Assembly (NCBI GenBank): GCA_044360075.1
Contig: JBIKLA010000001.1
Coordinates: 244,217-308,216, forward strand
Reading direction: 5' to 3'
DNA: 64,000 nt
From: OMII01 sp947467385
GTDB lineage: Bacteria > Bdellovibrionota_C > UBA2361 > OMII01
Shown here in pieces: positions 23,438-33,217 of this stretch (position 1 is its first letter; the number at the start of each line of letters is the position of its first letter). The position numbers and the translations under genes are program-made. Under the pieces are notes generated by a model. That model did no database searches, was not told the DNA's origin, and saw only the letters and a program-made list of their open reading frames with translations.

Positions 23438-24001
23438 TTAGTCTGGATTGGAAGCTTGAGAGTCCTTCTCCCTACGCACCAGCTTCTCCAACTCGGGGCG
23501 AGCTAAACTGTCCACGAGGAAGAGCCGCCGGATCGTTCCGCGGCCCAGCAGACTATCGAGCGCGGCGAACGAGTTGTAGAGGAGAAGGCCAACAAAGAGC
23601 CAGATCATGTTAAAACCGATGAGCGACGGGGACATGTGAATTTTAAGTTGATGAACAGCTCCCGCAACTCCGCCGTACCGAATCGCCCCCGTCACGAGCT
23701 CTTCGACTGACAAAAACAAACAGCAGAGGATTGAATAAATTAGTGTGCGCCAGAGCACGTTGTAGATGAGGGGTTTCTTGATGAATAGGTTAACGAAAGG
23801 AAGCTTGTTCGCCACGAGGATAGCTTTTCCGCCGACAAGCGCTCCGAGCGTGGCGAATGCTGTCCGGGTTGGGGAGAGGGAATACGTCTCAAGCAGCAAC
23901 ATGTTTGAGATAGCGATCAGGTGGAAAAGAAGGAAGAGGAATATGATGGGTGGAAGGAGCTCTTTCAGCTCTTCACCGAGGAATCGCAGTACCTTTGGCA
24001 T
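23438..24001 (-). CDS. Conserved integral membrane protein of unknown function
   Basis: A 187-aa protein with four hydrophobic segments: about residues 14-37 (LLPPIIFLFLLFHLIAISNMLLL), 47-67, 84-103 (LWRTLIYSILCCLFLS) and 128-148 (IGFNMIWLFVGLLLYNSFA). Charged N- and C-termini are probably cytoplasmic. The phrases PFVNLFIKKPLIYNVLWRTLIYS recall a conserved but uncharacterised proteobacterial membrane family. It lies 87 nt upstream of the 69-aa gene on the same strand. I assign no function. Confidence 0.75.
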   Translation of the reverse strand: MPKVLRFLGEELKELLPPIIFLFLLFHLIAISNMLLLETYSLSPTRTAFATLGALVGGKAILVANKLPFVNLFIKKPLIYNVLWRTLIYSILCCLFLSVEELVTGAIRYGGVAGAVHQLKIHMSPSLIGFNMIWLFVGLLLYNSFAALDSLLGRGTIRRLFLVDSLARPELEKLVRREKDSQASNPD

Positions 24002-24297
24002 GCTGAAAGGTGTAGCACGCCTTAATCGACATGGGGAGAGGGAGCGGGGCCGCTTGCGCTACGCCACGGGCATGGATGCGCAAGGAGTCATGCTGGACCT
24101 TTAGGCGAAAAGGTGCTGCCGCAGACCTTTCCTGGTGTGCAATCCTCTTTGCGGAGGCGGCTCTACAGGAGCGGGCGTGCCCAAGTGTCTACTCTCGCGC
24201 GACCTATAAGTGCTAAGGTTTGTTGGGTGAGGCGCTTGTGGCGCTCGATCCTGGGGCGCGGCGTGCTGGGCTCGGGCTCTGGGTTAGGGAGGGGAAC

Positions 24298-24729
24298 ATG
24301 ATTGGCTCCGTGGTGCTTCTTGTGTTGGCGGCGATTTCCGCCCGGGGACTCTACACAGGCTTCACGCCCGAGATTAAGTATGGGCAACTGGCGTGGGGGG
24401 CTCTTGGAGCGTGGTCTACGCTCGTGTTGCTTTGGCTTCGCGTGCCGCGGCGGGTGCGAAAGAGCGAGCAGGGCGCGACTGTGTTTGTCTCTTACGCTGT
24501 GACGCTGCTTCTGTGCGTCGCGCCCGGGGTTATCCTGGCCTGCTATGGCTGGCTCGCTGCGGCCGTCCCAAGCTACACGCGGGGCGGAGTTGATGTGTGC
24601 GAGCTCGAGGTCGGATACTGCGTGTCAGGAACACGCTCATTCATATTCTTTGGCTTTTGGGGCGTGGTCATCGGCCTCATAATCAACTGGGTCATTAACC
24701 TCAAGACGCCCCCAAAAAGCGAATCGTGA
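24298..24729 (+). CDS. Small integral membrane protein, 143 aa
   Basis: An unrecognised protein with four predicted membrane segments: MIGSVVLLVLAAISARGLY, GQLAWGALGAWSTLVLLWL, FVSYAVTLLLCVAPGVILACYGW and FIFFGFWGVVIGLIINWVI. A Cys pair lies in a loop between the last two (DVCELEVGYC, about residues 97-106) and may form a disulfide on the outside. The ATG at 24298 has GGAGGGG directly upstream, which decides the start over a longer frame. No operon partner is evident. Confidence 0.75.
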   Translation: MIGSVVLLVLAAISARGLYTGFTPEIKYGQLAWGALGAWSTLVLLWLRVPRRVRKSEQGATVFVSYAVTLLLCVAPGVILACYGWLAAAVPSYTRGGVDVCELEVGYCVSGTRSFIFFGFWGVVIGLIINWVINLKTPPKSES

Positions 24730-24944
24730 TGGGATTGCTGGGGGCATTCCGCACACCGGCAGCCGCATAGGGCAAGCGCGGCAGGGCCGGCTTTTTCCAA
24801 ACCCGAATAGCCACGCGGATCCGTTGAATTCCTCAGCCTAGCGGCCACGGGCACTTTGTTGTGTGAGGTGCCGCCGAAAACTGGTACTATTCCGACCGCC
24901 TACGGCGCATTTTCAGGGGCGCTTCGTTTGAGAGGTCTCCTTTC

Positions 24945-25847
24945 ATGGGTATGAAGCCAGCAGTTGTATCCTCGGTCGGCGACATCGCAGCCGAGCTTGT
25001 GCGCGAGTCGAAGCTTTCGCGGGTGCTGCTTGAGGACCTTCAGGCGGGCCTCCAGCCGCTTGTGCGTGACCGCCGCGGGCGCGACCTCCTGGCCCAGAGC
25101 CTGATTGAGGCCCTGCGCAACCCCCGAGACGGAATATTCCTTGCGCGTCAGCTCGTAGCGCCCTATCGCGCGAAATTCTGGGAGCAGTTTCAGGCCCGAG
25201 GCTTAGTAGTGTTCGAGCGCATTCGCGCTGAGGTTGAGGAGAGCCGTGCGCAGGTCCCGCGTGGAGAGCCCCTGGCCTGCTTCGATTGGGGCACGGGCAA
25301 GGGGCGGTATCCTGAGATGCTCAGGCGCAGTGTCCCTGGCTGTGAGGCAATCGGAGGGGACATTCTCGACTATCGGGACGCGAAGGATGTCCCGTTTCTT
25401 CTTATTCGCAACAACAAGGTGCCGCAGCTTCAGGACGAGTCCCAGCATGTAGTCCTGCTAAGCTTTGTCCTGCACCACGAGCGGTACCCAGAGAAGATTA
25501 TTAATGAGCTCGGGCGAATCGTTGCCTCGGCTGGGCGCGTGGTTGTTCTTGAAAACTCCCCGAGCGGTGATAAGGCCGCCGAGCGTGAGCTCGGGCGAAA
25601 GCGGCTGCTGTTCGCCGACCTACTGCACACCGTTGTGTGGCAGGATGTCGACATGCCGATGCCGGGCACCTACAAGCAGACAGTGGAATGGAAAGCAGAG
25701 TTCGAGCAGGCTGGATTTGAGCTGATAAAGAGTGAAGCCTTTGAGGGCACGCCGCTGTTGCGCGGCAACAGGCAGTTCATGGTGTTTGAGAAGGGTGGGG
25801 GTGGGTTATCGAGTCTTCGGATGCCCCATGCTGGCGGCTGGCGATGA
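24945..25847 (+). CDS. Class I SAM-dependent methyltransferase
   Basis: A 300-aa protein. The SAM-binding motif I is FDWGTGKGRYPEML (about residues 113-126), with the acidic end of strand 2 in IGGDILDY and the motif IV region VVLLSFVLHHERYPEKII (about 167-184). Later RVVVLENSP is the beta-5 strand. A ~100-aa helical N-terminal extension (LVRESKLSRVLLEDLQAGLQPLV...) precedes the Rossmann core and may bind substrate. This places it in the Methyltransf_11-like group, which acts on small molecules or lipids. The substrate is unknown and the adjacent sequences give no clue. Confidence 0.82.
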   Translation: MGMKPAVVSSVGDIAAELVRESKLSRVLLEDLQAGLQPLVRDRRGRDLLAQSLIEALRNPRDGIFLARQLVAPYRAKFWEQFQARGLVVFERIRAEVEESRAQVPRGEPLACFDWGTGKGRYPEMLRRSVPGCEAIGGDILDYRDAKDVPFLLIRNNKVPQLQDESQHVVLLSFVLHHERYPEKIINELGRIVASAGRVVVLENSPSGDKAAERELGRKRLLFADLLHTVVWQDVDMPMPGTYKQTVEWKAEFEQAGFELIKSEAFEGTPLLRGNRQFMVFEKGGGGLSSLRMPHAGGWR

Positions 25848-25863
25848 CGCTCCTTAAATCCAG

Positions 25864-26202
25864 CTAGGTGCCCTCCATGTCGAGCGGTTTGGACGCAGGC
25901 TCCATCTCAGTGATCGGCTTTCCGAAGGAGAGCTTCGGATAGGCGTTTGCGTGGGGGCTCACCGCCACCTGCAGCAGCTGCGGCCTGAGGGGGTCTCTCC
26001 ACAGCCACTGCAGCGCCTGGGCGACCTGGCTGGGATCCTCCACGGAGTGCCCCTCAATGCCATACGCATTGGCAACGGCGGCGAAGTTGGGGGCGCTGTA
26101 GCCCCACCATGTCGATTGGTAGCGGCTTCCGAAGTAGCTGTCCTGAAACTGGGGAAGGAGAAACTGGCGATAGCAATCGTCCGCCAGCGACCGCGGCGTC
26201 AA
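25864..26202 (-). pseudogene. Decapitated C-terminal fragment of a TPP-dependent (acetolactate-synthase-like) enzyme
   Basis: About 95 codons of clear similarity to the extreme C-terminus of IlvB-type thiamine-diphosphate enzymes: QFQDSYFGSRYQSTWWGYSA, then FAAVANAYGIEGHSVEDPSQVAQAL and VSPHANAYPKLSFGKPITEMEP. The full family is ~550 aa, so over 80% is missing. The only start codon is a TTG, and residues before QFQDSYF (about position 26150) do not match the family, marking a breakpoint. The catalytic Glu and the TPP-binding GDG motif are absent. A gene remnant, not a functional protein. Confidence 0.82.
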
Positions 26203-26421
26203 TCACTGTTCTAGCGAGGCGCGCATGCCGTTAGGTAACTAGACAGAGGGATAAGACGCGCCAAATTATGATCAGGTGCGGCGTATCCGCCTTAGAGGGG
26301 CATCTTATGGATTTAGCTTTCCGCTTTCCGGTCTGTGCCAGGGCAAGAGGGGGTGGTAATCCACAGGGAAGAGGGCCTCAAGCCGAGACGGTCGGCGCCC
26401 CCCTTTGAGTAACGGTGGTCT

Positions 26422-28461
26422 ATGATGAATCGATGGGCCGGTTGGGCGGTTCTGCTGGTTGCGACGGTTGCCAACTTTCGCCTCTTCCTAAGCCGCTGGG
26501 CTGAGCGGGCCTACAGCCCCATTGTGCCCGTGCTCACCGATGCGCAGCTCTCTTCGCTGACGGTCGGCATCGGCTTGGTTGTCGTCACTCTCGCATGCGC
26601 TGATTCGTTGCGGTCGAGGCGCTGGGTTGCAGCCCTTGCGGTTGCGGTGATCTCTGCCGGCTGGGTAGGGACCTTGTATGGGGTTCCTGCATTCGAGCAA
26701 TTCTTACCCCCGCTGTGGACTTGGTGTGGACTGGGTGGTTTTGCTGCCCTGATCTGCTTTTCGCTGCGGGACAGTGAGGATCCAACGGCTCCTCCGTCGC
26801 TGGTCAGAGCGGGCGCGCTGTTTGCAATCGCTTCGCTCAACGCCTTCCTACTCCTCGCTCCGGCGAGTTCGCACCTTCCATCGTACGTTCAGGATGGCCT
26901 CGACTTCACGTACACGCTTCGCTTTTTCTACCTCGGCTCCGTGCACTCAGACCGCAGCCCCGTCTCTATTATCATGCGCGCAATCATTAACGCGTTCTTC
27001 CCGGCGCCGAGCATAAACGCAACGGCAATCAGCTCCATGATCTATGTCTCGGTGGCCCTCGGCTTTGCCGCCCTCTCGGTTCAGCTTGCATTCGGACGGA
27101 TTTGGGCCTGGATGTTCCTCGCGCTGTGCTGGACGGACAGATGGATTCTTGTGAGCGCCTTCTCGTCGGCGCTGCTCGGCCAGCCGATGGTATCAACGGC
27201 GGGGGTGCTGTTTCTTGCGTTTTGGGCCCTTTCGCGACTCCCAGAGCGCCTCTCGTGGCGCGAGGCGGTAGCGCTGGGAGCCGTGAATGCGTTTGGCCTA
27301 ACGTATAATCTCTACTCCTACTCCGCTGCGAGAATGACCTGGCTCGTCGGAAGCGGACTTGCAGCCCTTATCTTGTTCGGGCGTCGCGCCGTGTGGTTCA
27401 ACCGCGATGGATGCGTAAAGATGGCCACTGCGCTTGCGCCTTCCGTCCTTGCGGTGATTATCATCTGGGCGGTCTTTTTTGAACGTGACACAGCCCGGTT
27501 TCGTGACCAGCTCTTAATCTCGCCCAAGGTCGAGCACCGCATCGCCAGCATCGAGACGTCCCCAGAGAAACTCGTTGCGGTTCATGATCCTGACGTTCCC
27601 ATCTGGTGGGGCACCGCCCGCTCTGAGACGCGAAACGTCTCGTACTATTGGCGCCGCTCCCCGGCGGAGGTGTACGAGAAGCTCGTGTGGTTTTTCGGAA
27701 AGATAGGGAGCGAGTTTCTTCCCGCCACGACCCTTGTGTTTCTGTCGGTCTTGGGCGTCGCCATTGGCCTGTTCAGCGCATCACGACAGCGCAGGGCCTT
27801 CACGGCGGTCCTCGCGATCCTGACGATTGTGTCATTCAGCACGTATGTGCTTGCGCAGGACCACGGGGCTTACCGCAGATCTCTGGCGACTGAGGTTTTG
27901 CTGTCCGTTGCCTGCATCGCGCTTTTTGCGGTCAAAGCACGCCCTGGCCGGGCAGCTATTCTGCCAGCGCTTCTGTGCGGCGCTCTCGTCGTTTTTCGGG
28001 CCCCGTTTGAGTTTAACGCCCTCAGTAACCGAACGCTCTACGCCTACGTCTGCCCGATATGCAATCCGCACGTTGATGTTCGAGTGCTGGCGCGTGATCC
28101 GGCGTTCCTAAATATTTCGCAGCGAAAGCTTCACCTGTTAGTGGATGGAGGAGACCTTGGGGAGATCCACAACCGCTGCACGTCGCTTGCTTTCGATTCG
28201 AGCGAGTTTCGGGATGCCGCGCCTAACTCATCCATCTTAAGGCTTGGAGATGAGGGGCTCACGCCGCGCATCGGCGAGATCGCTCCCGGAGATATCATCG
28301 TGGCATCGTGCCAACGGAGCGGCTCTAGTGATCCTACTCTCTCAAAGGATCCCGAAGTGCGGGCCATATGCGACGGAAATCCCACCATAGGAAAGTTGCT
28401 GGCCCGAATTCCGCCGGAACCTCCAGCCGAGCAGGTGTGGTGGGCTCTCGTCGAGCGCTAG
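26422..28461 (+). CDS. Large multi-pass membrane protein, probable GT-C-type glycosyltransferase
   Basis: A 679-aa protein with roughly 12-13 hydrophobic segments and a ~140-aa soluble C-terminal part (from about residue 535). I see no short definitive motif, but the pattern matches the GT-C/PMT-like superfamily: many helices, an early acidic region after helix segments (DGLDFTYTLRFFYL, about 155-168), and a long extracytoplasmic loop. These enzymes use polyprenyl-phosphate sugars on the outer face of the inner membrane. ATGATG starts occur at 26422 and 26425. The assignment is by architecture only; O-antigen-ligase-like or unknown membrane functions are possible. Confidence 0.72.
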   Translation: MMNRWAGWAVLLVATVANFRLFLSRWAERAYSPIVPVLTDAQLSSLTVGIGLVVVTLACADSLRSRRWVAALAVAVISAGWVGTLYGVPAFEQFLPPLWTWCGLGGFAALICFSLRDSEDPTAPPSLVRAGALFAIASLNAFLLLAPASSHLPSYVQDGLDFTYTLRFFYLGSVHSDRSPVSIIMRAIINAFFPAPSINATAISSMIYVSVALGFAALSVQLAFGRIWAWMFLALCWTDRWILVSAFSSALLGQPMVSTAGVLFLAFWALSRLPERLSWREAVALGAVNAFGLTYNLYSYSAARMTWLVGSGLAALILFGRRAVWFNRDGCVKMATALAPSVLAVIIIWAVFFERDTARFRDQLLISPKVEHRIASIETSPEKLVAVHDPDVPIWWGTARSETRNVSYYWRRSPAEVYEKLVWFFGKIGSEFLPATTLVFLSVLGVAIGLFSASRQRRAFTAVLAILTIVSFSTYVLAQDHGAYRRSLATEVLLSVACIALFAVKARPGRAAILPALLCGALVVFRAPFEFNALSNRTLYAYVCPICNPHVDVRVLARDPAFLNISQRKLHLLVDGGDLGEIHNRCTSLAFDSSEFRDAAPNSSILRLGDEGLTPRIGEIAPGDIIVASCQRSGSSDPTLSKDPEVRAICDGNPTIGKLLARIPPEPPAEQVWWALVER

Positions 28462-28705
28462 CGCTCGCGAAGTGTCGCATAGTCCCTCCGGATCGGTTCA
28501 TGGGTGGCGGATGGTATCGTGGCAGCGCGCATGACTTTAGGTGAGGCCGGTCCGAGACGGGCTCTTTCGGCGGTTTCTGAATCATGTTCTGACGGCTGAA
28601 ATATCGCGGCAGCAGGACAGGAAGGAGTCTTACGCCTGAGCTGAAGGCTCGGATTGCGGACAGTTTTATTTTGCTGGAACAGTAGGGATTGGTAGGTTGG
28701 GGCGT

Positions 28706-29698
28706 ATGATTTTTGAAAGCAAGACCAGCGGAGATCGAAGGGCGTTTCTTGGGGCCGGCGGCGCTTCACTTGCCGCAATAGTGTTGCCGCCCCTCAGCGC
28801 CCAGGAGCGTGCATCTGCCAAGCCGACAGTGGCGCGCTCGGAGTTTGATGACGTTAAGGACTTTGTGCGGGCTCTGGGACAAGTGACGGTCATAACCCAC
28901 GACCTCGATGAGCGCATAGGCCGCGCACCAACATCACAGCAAGAGAAGTGGAAGGGGCTCCGCAACTCCATTCGCGAGACGATCTCAGGGGCGGAAGACC
29001 AGGCCGTTGCGCTCATTCGCAGCGATTTCACCGGACAGGCAAAGACAGCCGATGACTTTTCAGGGCAGATGGGGCAGCGCACGGCAGCGCTTCGGGAGGC
29101 TCAAGCTGACCTCGAGATAATCATGAAGCAGGCTGGGTCCAAGATCACGAGGGCGTTGCCGGGGGAAGGGAGGCCGAAGCTGGACGAGCCCAAGCCACGC
29201 CCTCGGCCCGCGAGCCCGCTGATCGTGATCGCCAACCCCTTTGAGGAGGTGCTTGCGCGCAAGGGGTTTTACGACATCTTTGCAAATGTGGCCAAGCAGG
29301 GCATCGATTCGATAATGTTGAAGACCGGTGGCGATGGCGGCTTCTTTGCGGCGAAGCGCGACTGGAAGTGGCGCCTCGAAACGAAGCGCTTCACGCGTCC
29401 GCAGGATGTCGAAGCAGAGCGCGCCTACGAGGCTGTGCGAAACGGCCTCGTGAAGCTTGCCTCGATCGATGCGCTCGTAAAGATGGTTGATGTGCAGCCA
29501 GGCCGCGCAAGAGACCCAGAGTGGCAGGCAGCCAAGAGCCGCGTGCACGATCGCCTCGTGTCCTCAGAGCAGCAGATACGGGAAGGATTTGAGGCGTGCC
29601 TCAAGCGGGCGTCTCGCCAGGAGGGGCTCCAGATGCTTAAGGAGTCCACGTCCCGCATCGGTTTGGCCTACGGCGTCGTCGAGTCGTTTCTAAAGTAA
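28706..29698 (+). CDS. Tat-exported protein of unknown function, 330 aa
   Basis: The N-terminus carries a twin-arginine-type signal (GDRRAFLGAGGASLAAIVLPPLSAQ, split: DRRAFLGAGG then a hydrophobic stretch ending LSA), which suggests export of a folded protein. The mature part is helical: about residues 45-140 is coiled-coil-like, followed by a Pro-rich linker (KPRPRPASP) and a second domain from about 180 (LIVIANPFEEVLARKGFYDIF). I recognise no enzymatic motif. The ATG at 28706 follows GGTTGGGG. It stands alone between a GT-C-like gene and a convergent sulfotransferase. Confidence 0.72.
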   Translation: MIFESKTSGDRRAFLGAGGASLAAIVLPPLSAQERASAKPTVARSEFDDVKDFVRALGQVTVITHDLDERIGRAPTSQQEKWKGLRNSIRETISGAEDQAVALIRSDFTGQAKTADDFSGQMGQRTAALREAQADLEIIMKQAGSKITRALPGEGRPKLDEPKPRPRPASPLIVIANPFEEVLARKGFYDIFANVAKQGIDSIMLKTGGDGGFFAAKRDWKWRLETKRFTRPQDVEAERAYEAVRNGLVKLASIDALVKMVDVQPGRARDPEWQAAKSRVHDRLVSSEQQIREGFEACLKRASRQEGLQMLKESTSRIGLAYGVVESFLK

Positions 29699-29717
29699 GC
29701 TGAGGGGGGCGCAGATG

Positions 29718-30608
29718 CTACGCCGCGGACGCAGGCCGGCGCGGCTGTGCGCCTGGCGGAATGACGAGGTCGGGGTTCTCCTGCTGCTTGCGGAGGAAGT
29801 GCCGACGAAACGAGCGAATGACGGCAGACCTCTGCGGACACCACTTGATTCGCCGAGCGACGGCAGCAGAAACAAATCCTGGGTAGTTGCCACACACAAT
29901 TGAGTTGATGAGGCTATCGTCCGCGACGCTCTCGCCGACCAGTCCGCGGCTTTGGAGGCACTGGTTCACGTCATAATCTGGCGCAAGGAAGACCTCCAGG
30001 TTCTGACAGGCAACAGCCGACAGCTGGTCCGAGGGGCCCGCTGAGATTGGGCGGTAGTTGGCCTTCTCGCGGGGAAGGGGAAAGAAGCGGCTCGGTCGCG
30101 GGAGCCCATACTTCACGCAGAAAGAGGCGAAGTCGCGGTCGAGGTGCTCAACACGAAGGACCGAGGTGCGCTCAGCAGGCAGGCGCCGGGCGACGTCGAG
30201 CGGCACGTACCACGAAATCCCGAGGTGGATGTGCAGATAGCTGTGCCTCAGGCCCTTCACCGCGAGCATCCGTCGCTCCTGGTTGGTAGAGGAGAGCGCC
30301 TCCGCCAGGCTGTTGGCTGAGGGGAATGCCTCAAACACAGTAGCCCAACGGCCGTCTGGCCCAGAAAGGCCACGCCGTTCGCGCTTGTCGTGCAGGTCCC
30401 AGTTGAACGCGGACACAAAGCGGCGGATTGGGTCGCGGGTCGAGATGAGGAAGTAGACGTCCGGGTTAGCGATTAGGTCACGCACGAGGGGCTGCTGCGA
30501 GACGCCATGGATGTGCGAGAATCGGACTCCCGAGAGGGCAAGGGCCGTCGACACCGAGGAGCCGGCGCACTTTCCGACATGAACGAAGACGAGATGCGGG
30601 CGGGACAT
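29718..30608 (-). CDS. Sulfotransferase family protein
   Basis: A 296-aa cytosolic protein of the carbohydrate sulfotransferase group (Sulfotransfer_2-like). The 5'-phosphosulfate-binding loop is VHVGKCAGSSV (about residues 8-18) and the 3'-phosphate-binding block is STRDPIRRFVSAFNW (about 56-70), both needed for PAPS. The rest is helical with VLRVEHLDRDF near the middle. It would transfer sulfate to a glycan or small molecule. The start at 30606-30608 puts the 5'-PSB loop at the N-terminus, as usual. It is downstream of a GT-C-type membrane-protein gene on the same strand, consistent with glycan decoration. Confidence 0.85.
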   Translation of the reverse strand: MSRPHLVFVHVGKCAGSSVSTALALSGVRFSHIHGVSQQPLVRDLIANPDVYFLISTRDPIRRFVSAFNWDLHDKRERRGLSGPDGRWATVFEAFPSANSLAEALSSTNQERRMLAVKGLRHSYLHIHLGISWYVPLDVARRLPAERTSVLRVEHLDRDFASFCVKYGLPRPSRFFPLPREKANYRPISAGPSDQLSAVACQNLEVFLAPDYDVNQCLQSRGLVGESVADDSLINSIVCGNYPGFVSAAVARRIKWCPQRSAVIRSFRRHFLRKQQENPDLVIPPGAQPRRPASAA

Positions 30609-30724
30609 GGTTGCTTCAGCCACGGGCCGGCTTAACGCCGACAATGACGAGGCTTCTCTCATGCTCGTTGGCTGTAGTCAATAAAAAGCGGCAACTCGGG
30701 GCGCGCAACGCTAGAGCCGGGCCG

Positions 30725-32245
30725 TTACTGCGAATGCGGGGGCCACTCGGGAAGCCAGGAGAAGTAGTTCCGGTACCGGTAGTCGATAGCTTCCTTCGGC
30801 TGGCATGCCGCCATCAGCCCGTAACGGGGCTTTTCGGGCATGATGTGGTTCTGGTCGACCCAGCAGTCACGAAGGTCCCAGTACATCGTCTGATAGAGAA
30901 AGAGGGCGATGAGGGCGGCGGTTGCCGTGCCGAAGCGAACGCGGCGCATCCACGAGCCGTGCAGCGCGGTGCAGAAGCGATCGAAGAAGAAGAGGAAGAA
31001 CACCGGATAGGTCGGGAAGTAGTAGCGTGTCTCGACATGAAAGTTTACCTGAAGCGCCACGTACATGAGGGGGATGATGAGGTAGAGGTAGTCAAAGATA
31101 GACCTGCGAAAAATAGAGGTCAACACGGTCCCTGCCGCAAGGACGAACCCGAGGAAGCTCACGAGTGAGAACGTCCTGTTAAAGACTCTCTGCATCGGCG
31201 TTGTCTCATCCGTCGCGTAGGAGTTCAGAAAGTAGTTGTCAAAGCCGCTGATGAGCTTCTTTCCGATGACGATCGGAGAGTGCCAGGGGGCCTTGAGGTA
31301 GCATTGCAGGATCCACCTCGCAACACCGGTTTCCGGCGTGCCTTTTGGCACCTCGCAGATGTGCGCCATATCCCACACAAAGGGGTCCTCCGTGTTCCGG
31401 AATCCGATAGTGCCCGAGGACCACCAGCGCACGGCGGTGAGGCTCAGAAGCGGTATCTGCTTCGACACCGTTCTCATAAATTCCGGATCAAACTTGCAGA
31501 ACTGGCCGTGCACCGCATAACAGTTCTTGATCGTTTTACCGTAGCCGGGCAAGAAGCCGACGAGAAAAGCCAAGGTCCCGACGGTTGTTGCCGCCAGGGC
31601 GCGCCGGATCCCATGCCGATTCACGGCGGCCCGGGCGAAGAGGTATAGGGCAAGGACGATCAGGGTCGCGGCAGAGATCATCTCGAACGAGGGACGGATG
31701 GTAACTTCGAGGCCAAGGGTGAAGCCCAGTCCGAGACAGGGCAGCGCGAGGCGCTCGGTGCGCTGCTGAATGAGCACGAGACACGCCATTGAAAGGCAGA
31801 ACAGCGAGGTCGCAAGCGAGTCGGTTAGCGTTATCGCCGCCTGCGACGAGAACGCTGGATGGGCATAGAGGAGTGCCAAGAGCAGGGGCGAGTGCCACAC
31901 ACTGAGGCGCTTCATGAACGAGAAAAAAACGGAGACAGAGACGAACCAGATGGCGAGCTGTGCAGTCAACGCGGCGGGAATCCAGCCGTTTTGAACAGTG
32001 CCCCCAAGCCACGCATAGCCCCGCAGGAATAGCGAGAGAAACCACGCGTAGCCAAACGTGCGGTGGCCGACGAAGTTCCACGTGTCCGCAACTGTTGCAT
32101 TGCCAATGTAGCCGGCTGCGTCGCAGCACGTCACGCCGCGTTGTTCTGGAGGAAGGAAGAGGTTGAAGGCGAACCACCAGATTCCGACGAGAAGGCCGGT
32201 GAGGGGAAGGATCGCTTTTTTTGCTGTGGTGCGCGAAATGGCCAT
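30725..32245 (-). CDS. Multi-pass membrane protein, probable GT-C/ArnT-like glycosyltransferase
   Basis: A 506-aa protein with about 10-11 hydrophobic segments. The first extracytoplasmic loop (EQRGVTCCDAAGYIGNATVADTWNF) has acidic residues where GT-C enzymes carry the catalytic Asp, and the helix after it (GHRTFGYAWFLSLFL) is typical. A large periplasmic loop lies around residues 250-330, and the C-terminal tail (about 440-506) is soluble. It probably transfers a sugar from a polyprenyl-phosphate donor. It lies 117 nt upstream of the sulfotransferase on the same strand. Donor and acceptor unknown. Confidence 0.75.
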   Translation of the reverse strand: MAISRTTAKKAILPLTGLLVGIWWFAFNLFLPPEQRGVTCCDAAGYIGNATVADTWNFVGHRTFGYAWFLSLFLRGYAWLGGTVQNGWIPAALTAQLAIWFVSVSVFFSFMKRLSVWHSPLLLALLYAHPAFSSQAAITLTDSLATSLFCLSMACLVLIQQRTERLALPCLGLGFTLGLEVTIRPSFEMISAATLIVLALYLFARAAVNRHGIRRALAATTVGTLAFLVGFLPGYGKTIKNCYAVHGQFCKFDPEFMRTVSKQIPLLSLTAVRWWSSGTIGFRNTEDPFVWDMAHICEVPKGTPETGVARWILQCYLKAPWHSPIVIGKKLISGFDNYFLNSYATDETTPMQRVFNRTFSLVSFLGFVLAAGTVLTSIFRRSIFDYLYLIIPLMYVALQVNFHVETRYYFPTYPVFFLFFFDRFCTALHGSWMRRVRFGTATAALIALFLYQTMYWDLRDCWVDQNHIMPEKPRYGLMAACQPKEAIDYRYRNYFSWLPEWPPHSQ

Positions 32246-32414
32246 AGCGATACTAACGGGCGTGGTGGCACTCCCGATTGTGCTCCCGGCCGCCGGCGGT
32301 GGCGCTGTTTTTTCGGGGATTGTTCGCGGGGAGCGACCGAAGATGCGAGGGTGGGACTGAAAAGGACTCGTCCAGCGGTACCCTGCCGGTGCTCCGGCAT
32401 GGTATACCGAAGCT

Positions 32415-33089
32415 ATGCAGCCACAAGCCCAAGGAAAGGCAGTTCTCTTTGATTTCGACGGGACACTCGGGCGATCGCTCCCGTCGTGGACGCACGCCTA
32501 CCAGGAGGCGCTGCGTGAGGTAGGCGTGGAGCTGGAAGTACGTGCGGTGCGCGCTGCGTGCTTCTCGATGCGCGGAACCGACGTGCAGCGCGAATTTGCA
32601 ATCCCGGATCTTGCTGCGTTTAGCGAAGGCGTGTGGCGGCGCATGCTCAGTAACATGCCGAGTGTTGAGATGTATCCGCACCTTGCAGAGACGCTCAATG
32701 ATCTTGCACTTTCCTCGTTTCGCTTGGCAGTAGTAACCAACTCGCGGCGCAGCCACGTTGCGCCGGTGCTTGAGCGCTGGGCCGTTGGCGGCATGTTCTC
32801 TTCCCTCGTGGCGATCGATGACGTGAAAAAGGGGAAGCCTCACCCCGAGGCGATCGAGCGCGCCCTTGAGGAGCTTCGGGTTCCCCCAGCCCGGGCCTGG
32901 ATGGTGGGGGACTCGCCCGCGGACATAGAGGCGGGCCGAGCAGCGGGGGTAAAGACGGTAGCGTTTTCACCCGAGGAGAACCACGAGTACTTCCGTACAA
33001 CTGACCTTAGGAACCTCAATCCGACCCACGTGGTTCACTCGTTAGCCGAGCTTAAGCGCCTTGTCTTAGAGCTGGATGCGGGCGAATAA
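32415..33089 (+). CDS. HAD-family hydrolase, phosphoglycolate-phosphatase-like
   Basis: A 224-aa haloacid-dehalogenase phosphatase. Motif I LFDFDGTLGRS (nucleophile Asp at about residue 12), motif II LAVVTNSRR, motif III lysine in KKGKPHPEAI (about 134-143) and motif IV WMVGDSPADIEAGRAAGV (about 158-175) are all present. A helical cap (subfamily I) lies between motifs I and II. Such enzymes dephosphorylate 2-phosphoglycolate, pyrophosphate or sugar phosphates; no neighbour points to a specific substrate. It is divergent from the GT-C gene at 32245. Confidence 0.9.
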   Translation: MQPQAQGKAVLFDFDGTLGRSLPSWTHAYQEALREVGVELEVRAVRAACFSMRGTDVQREFAIPDLAAFSEGVWRRMLSNMPSVEMYPHLAETLNDLALSSFRLAVVTNSRRSHVAPVLERWAVGGMFSSLVAIDDVKKGKPHPEAIERALEELRVPPARAWMVGDSPADIEAGRAAGVKTVAFSPEENHEYFRTTDLRNLNPTHVVHSLAELKRLVLELDAGE

Positions 33090-33217
33090 ACGCCCCGACC
33101 AGGGCGGATCCGGCCTCTGATTCCTTCTCCGAACGGCCCGCATGGATTCTTGTCACCATAGCTGGCACCGCGTTTCAGTGTATCTCTTCTCGTGCACCAA
33201 CAATCAGAGGAGGATGT

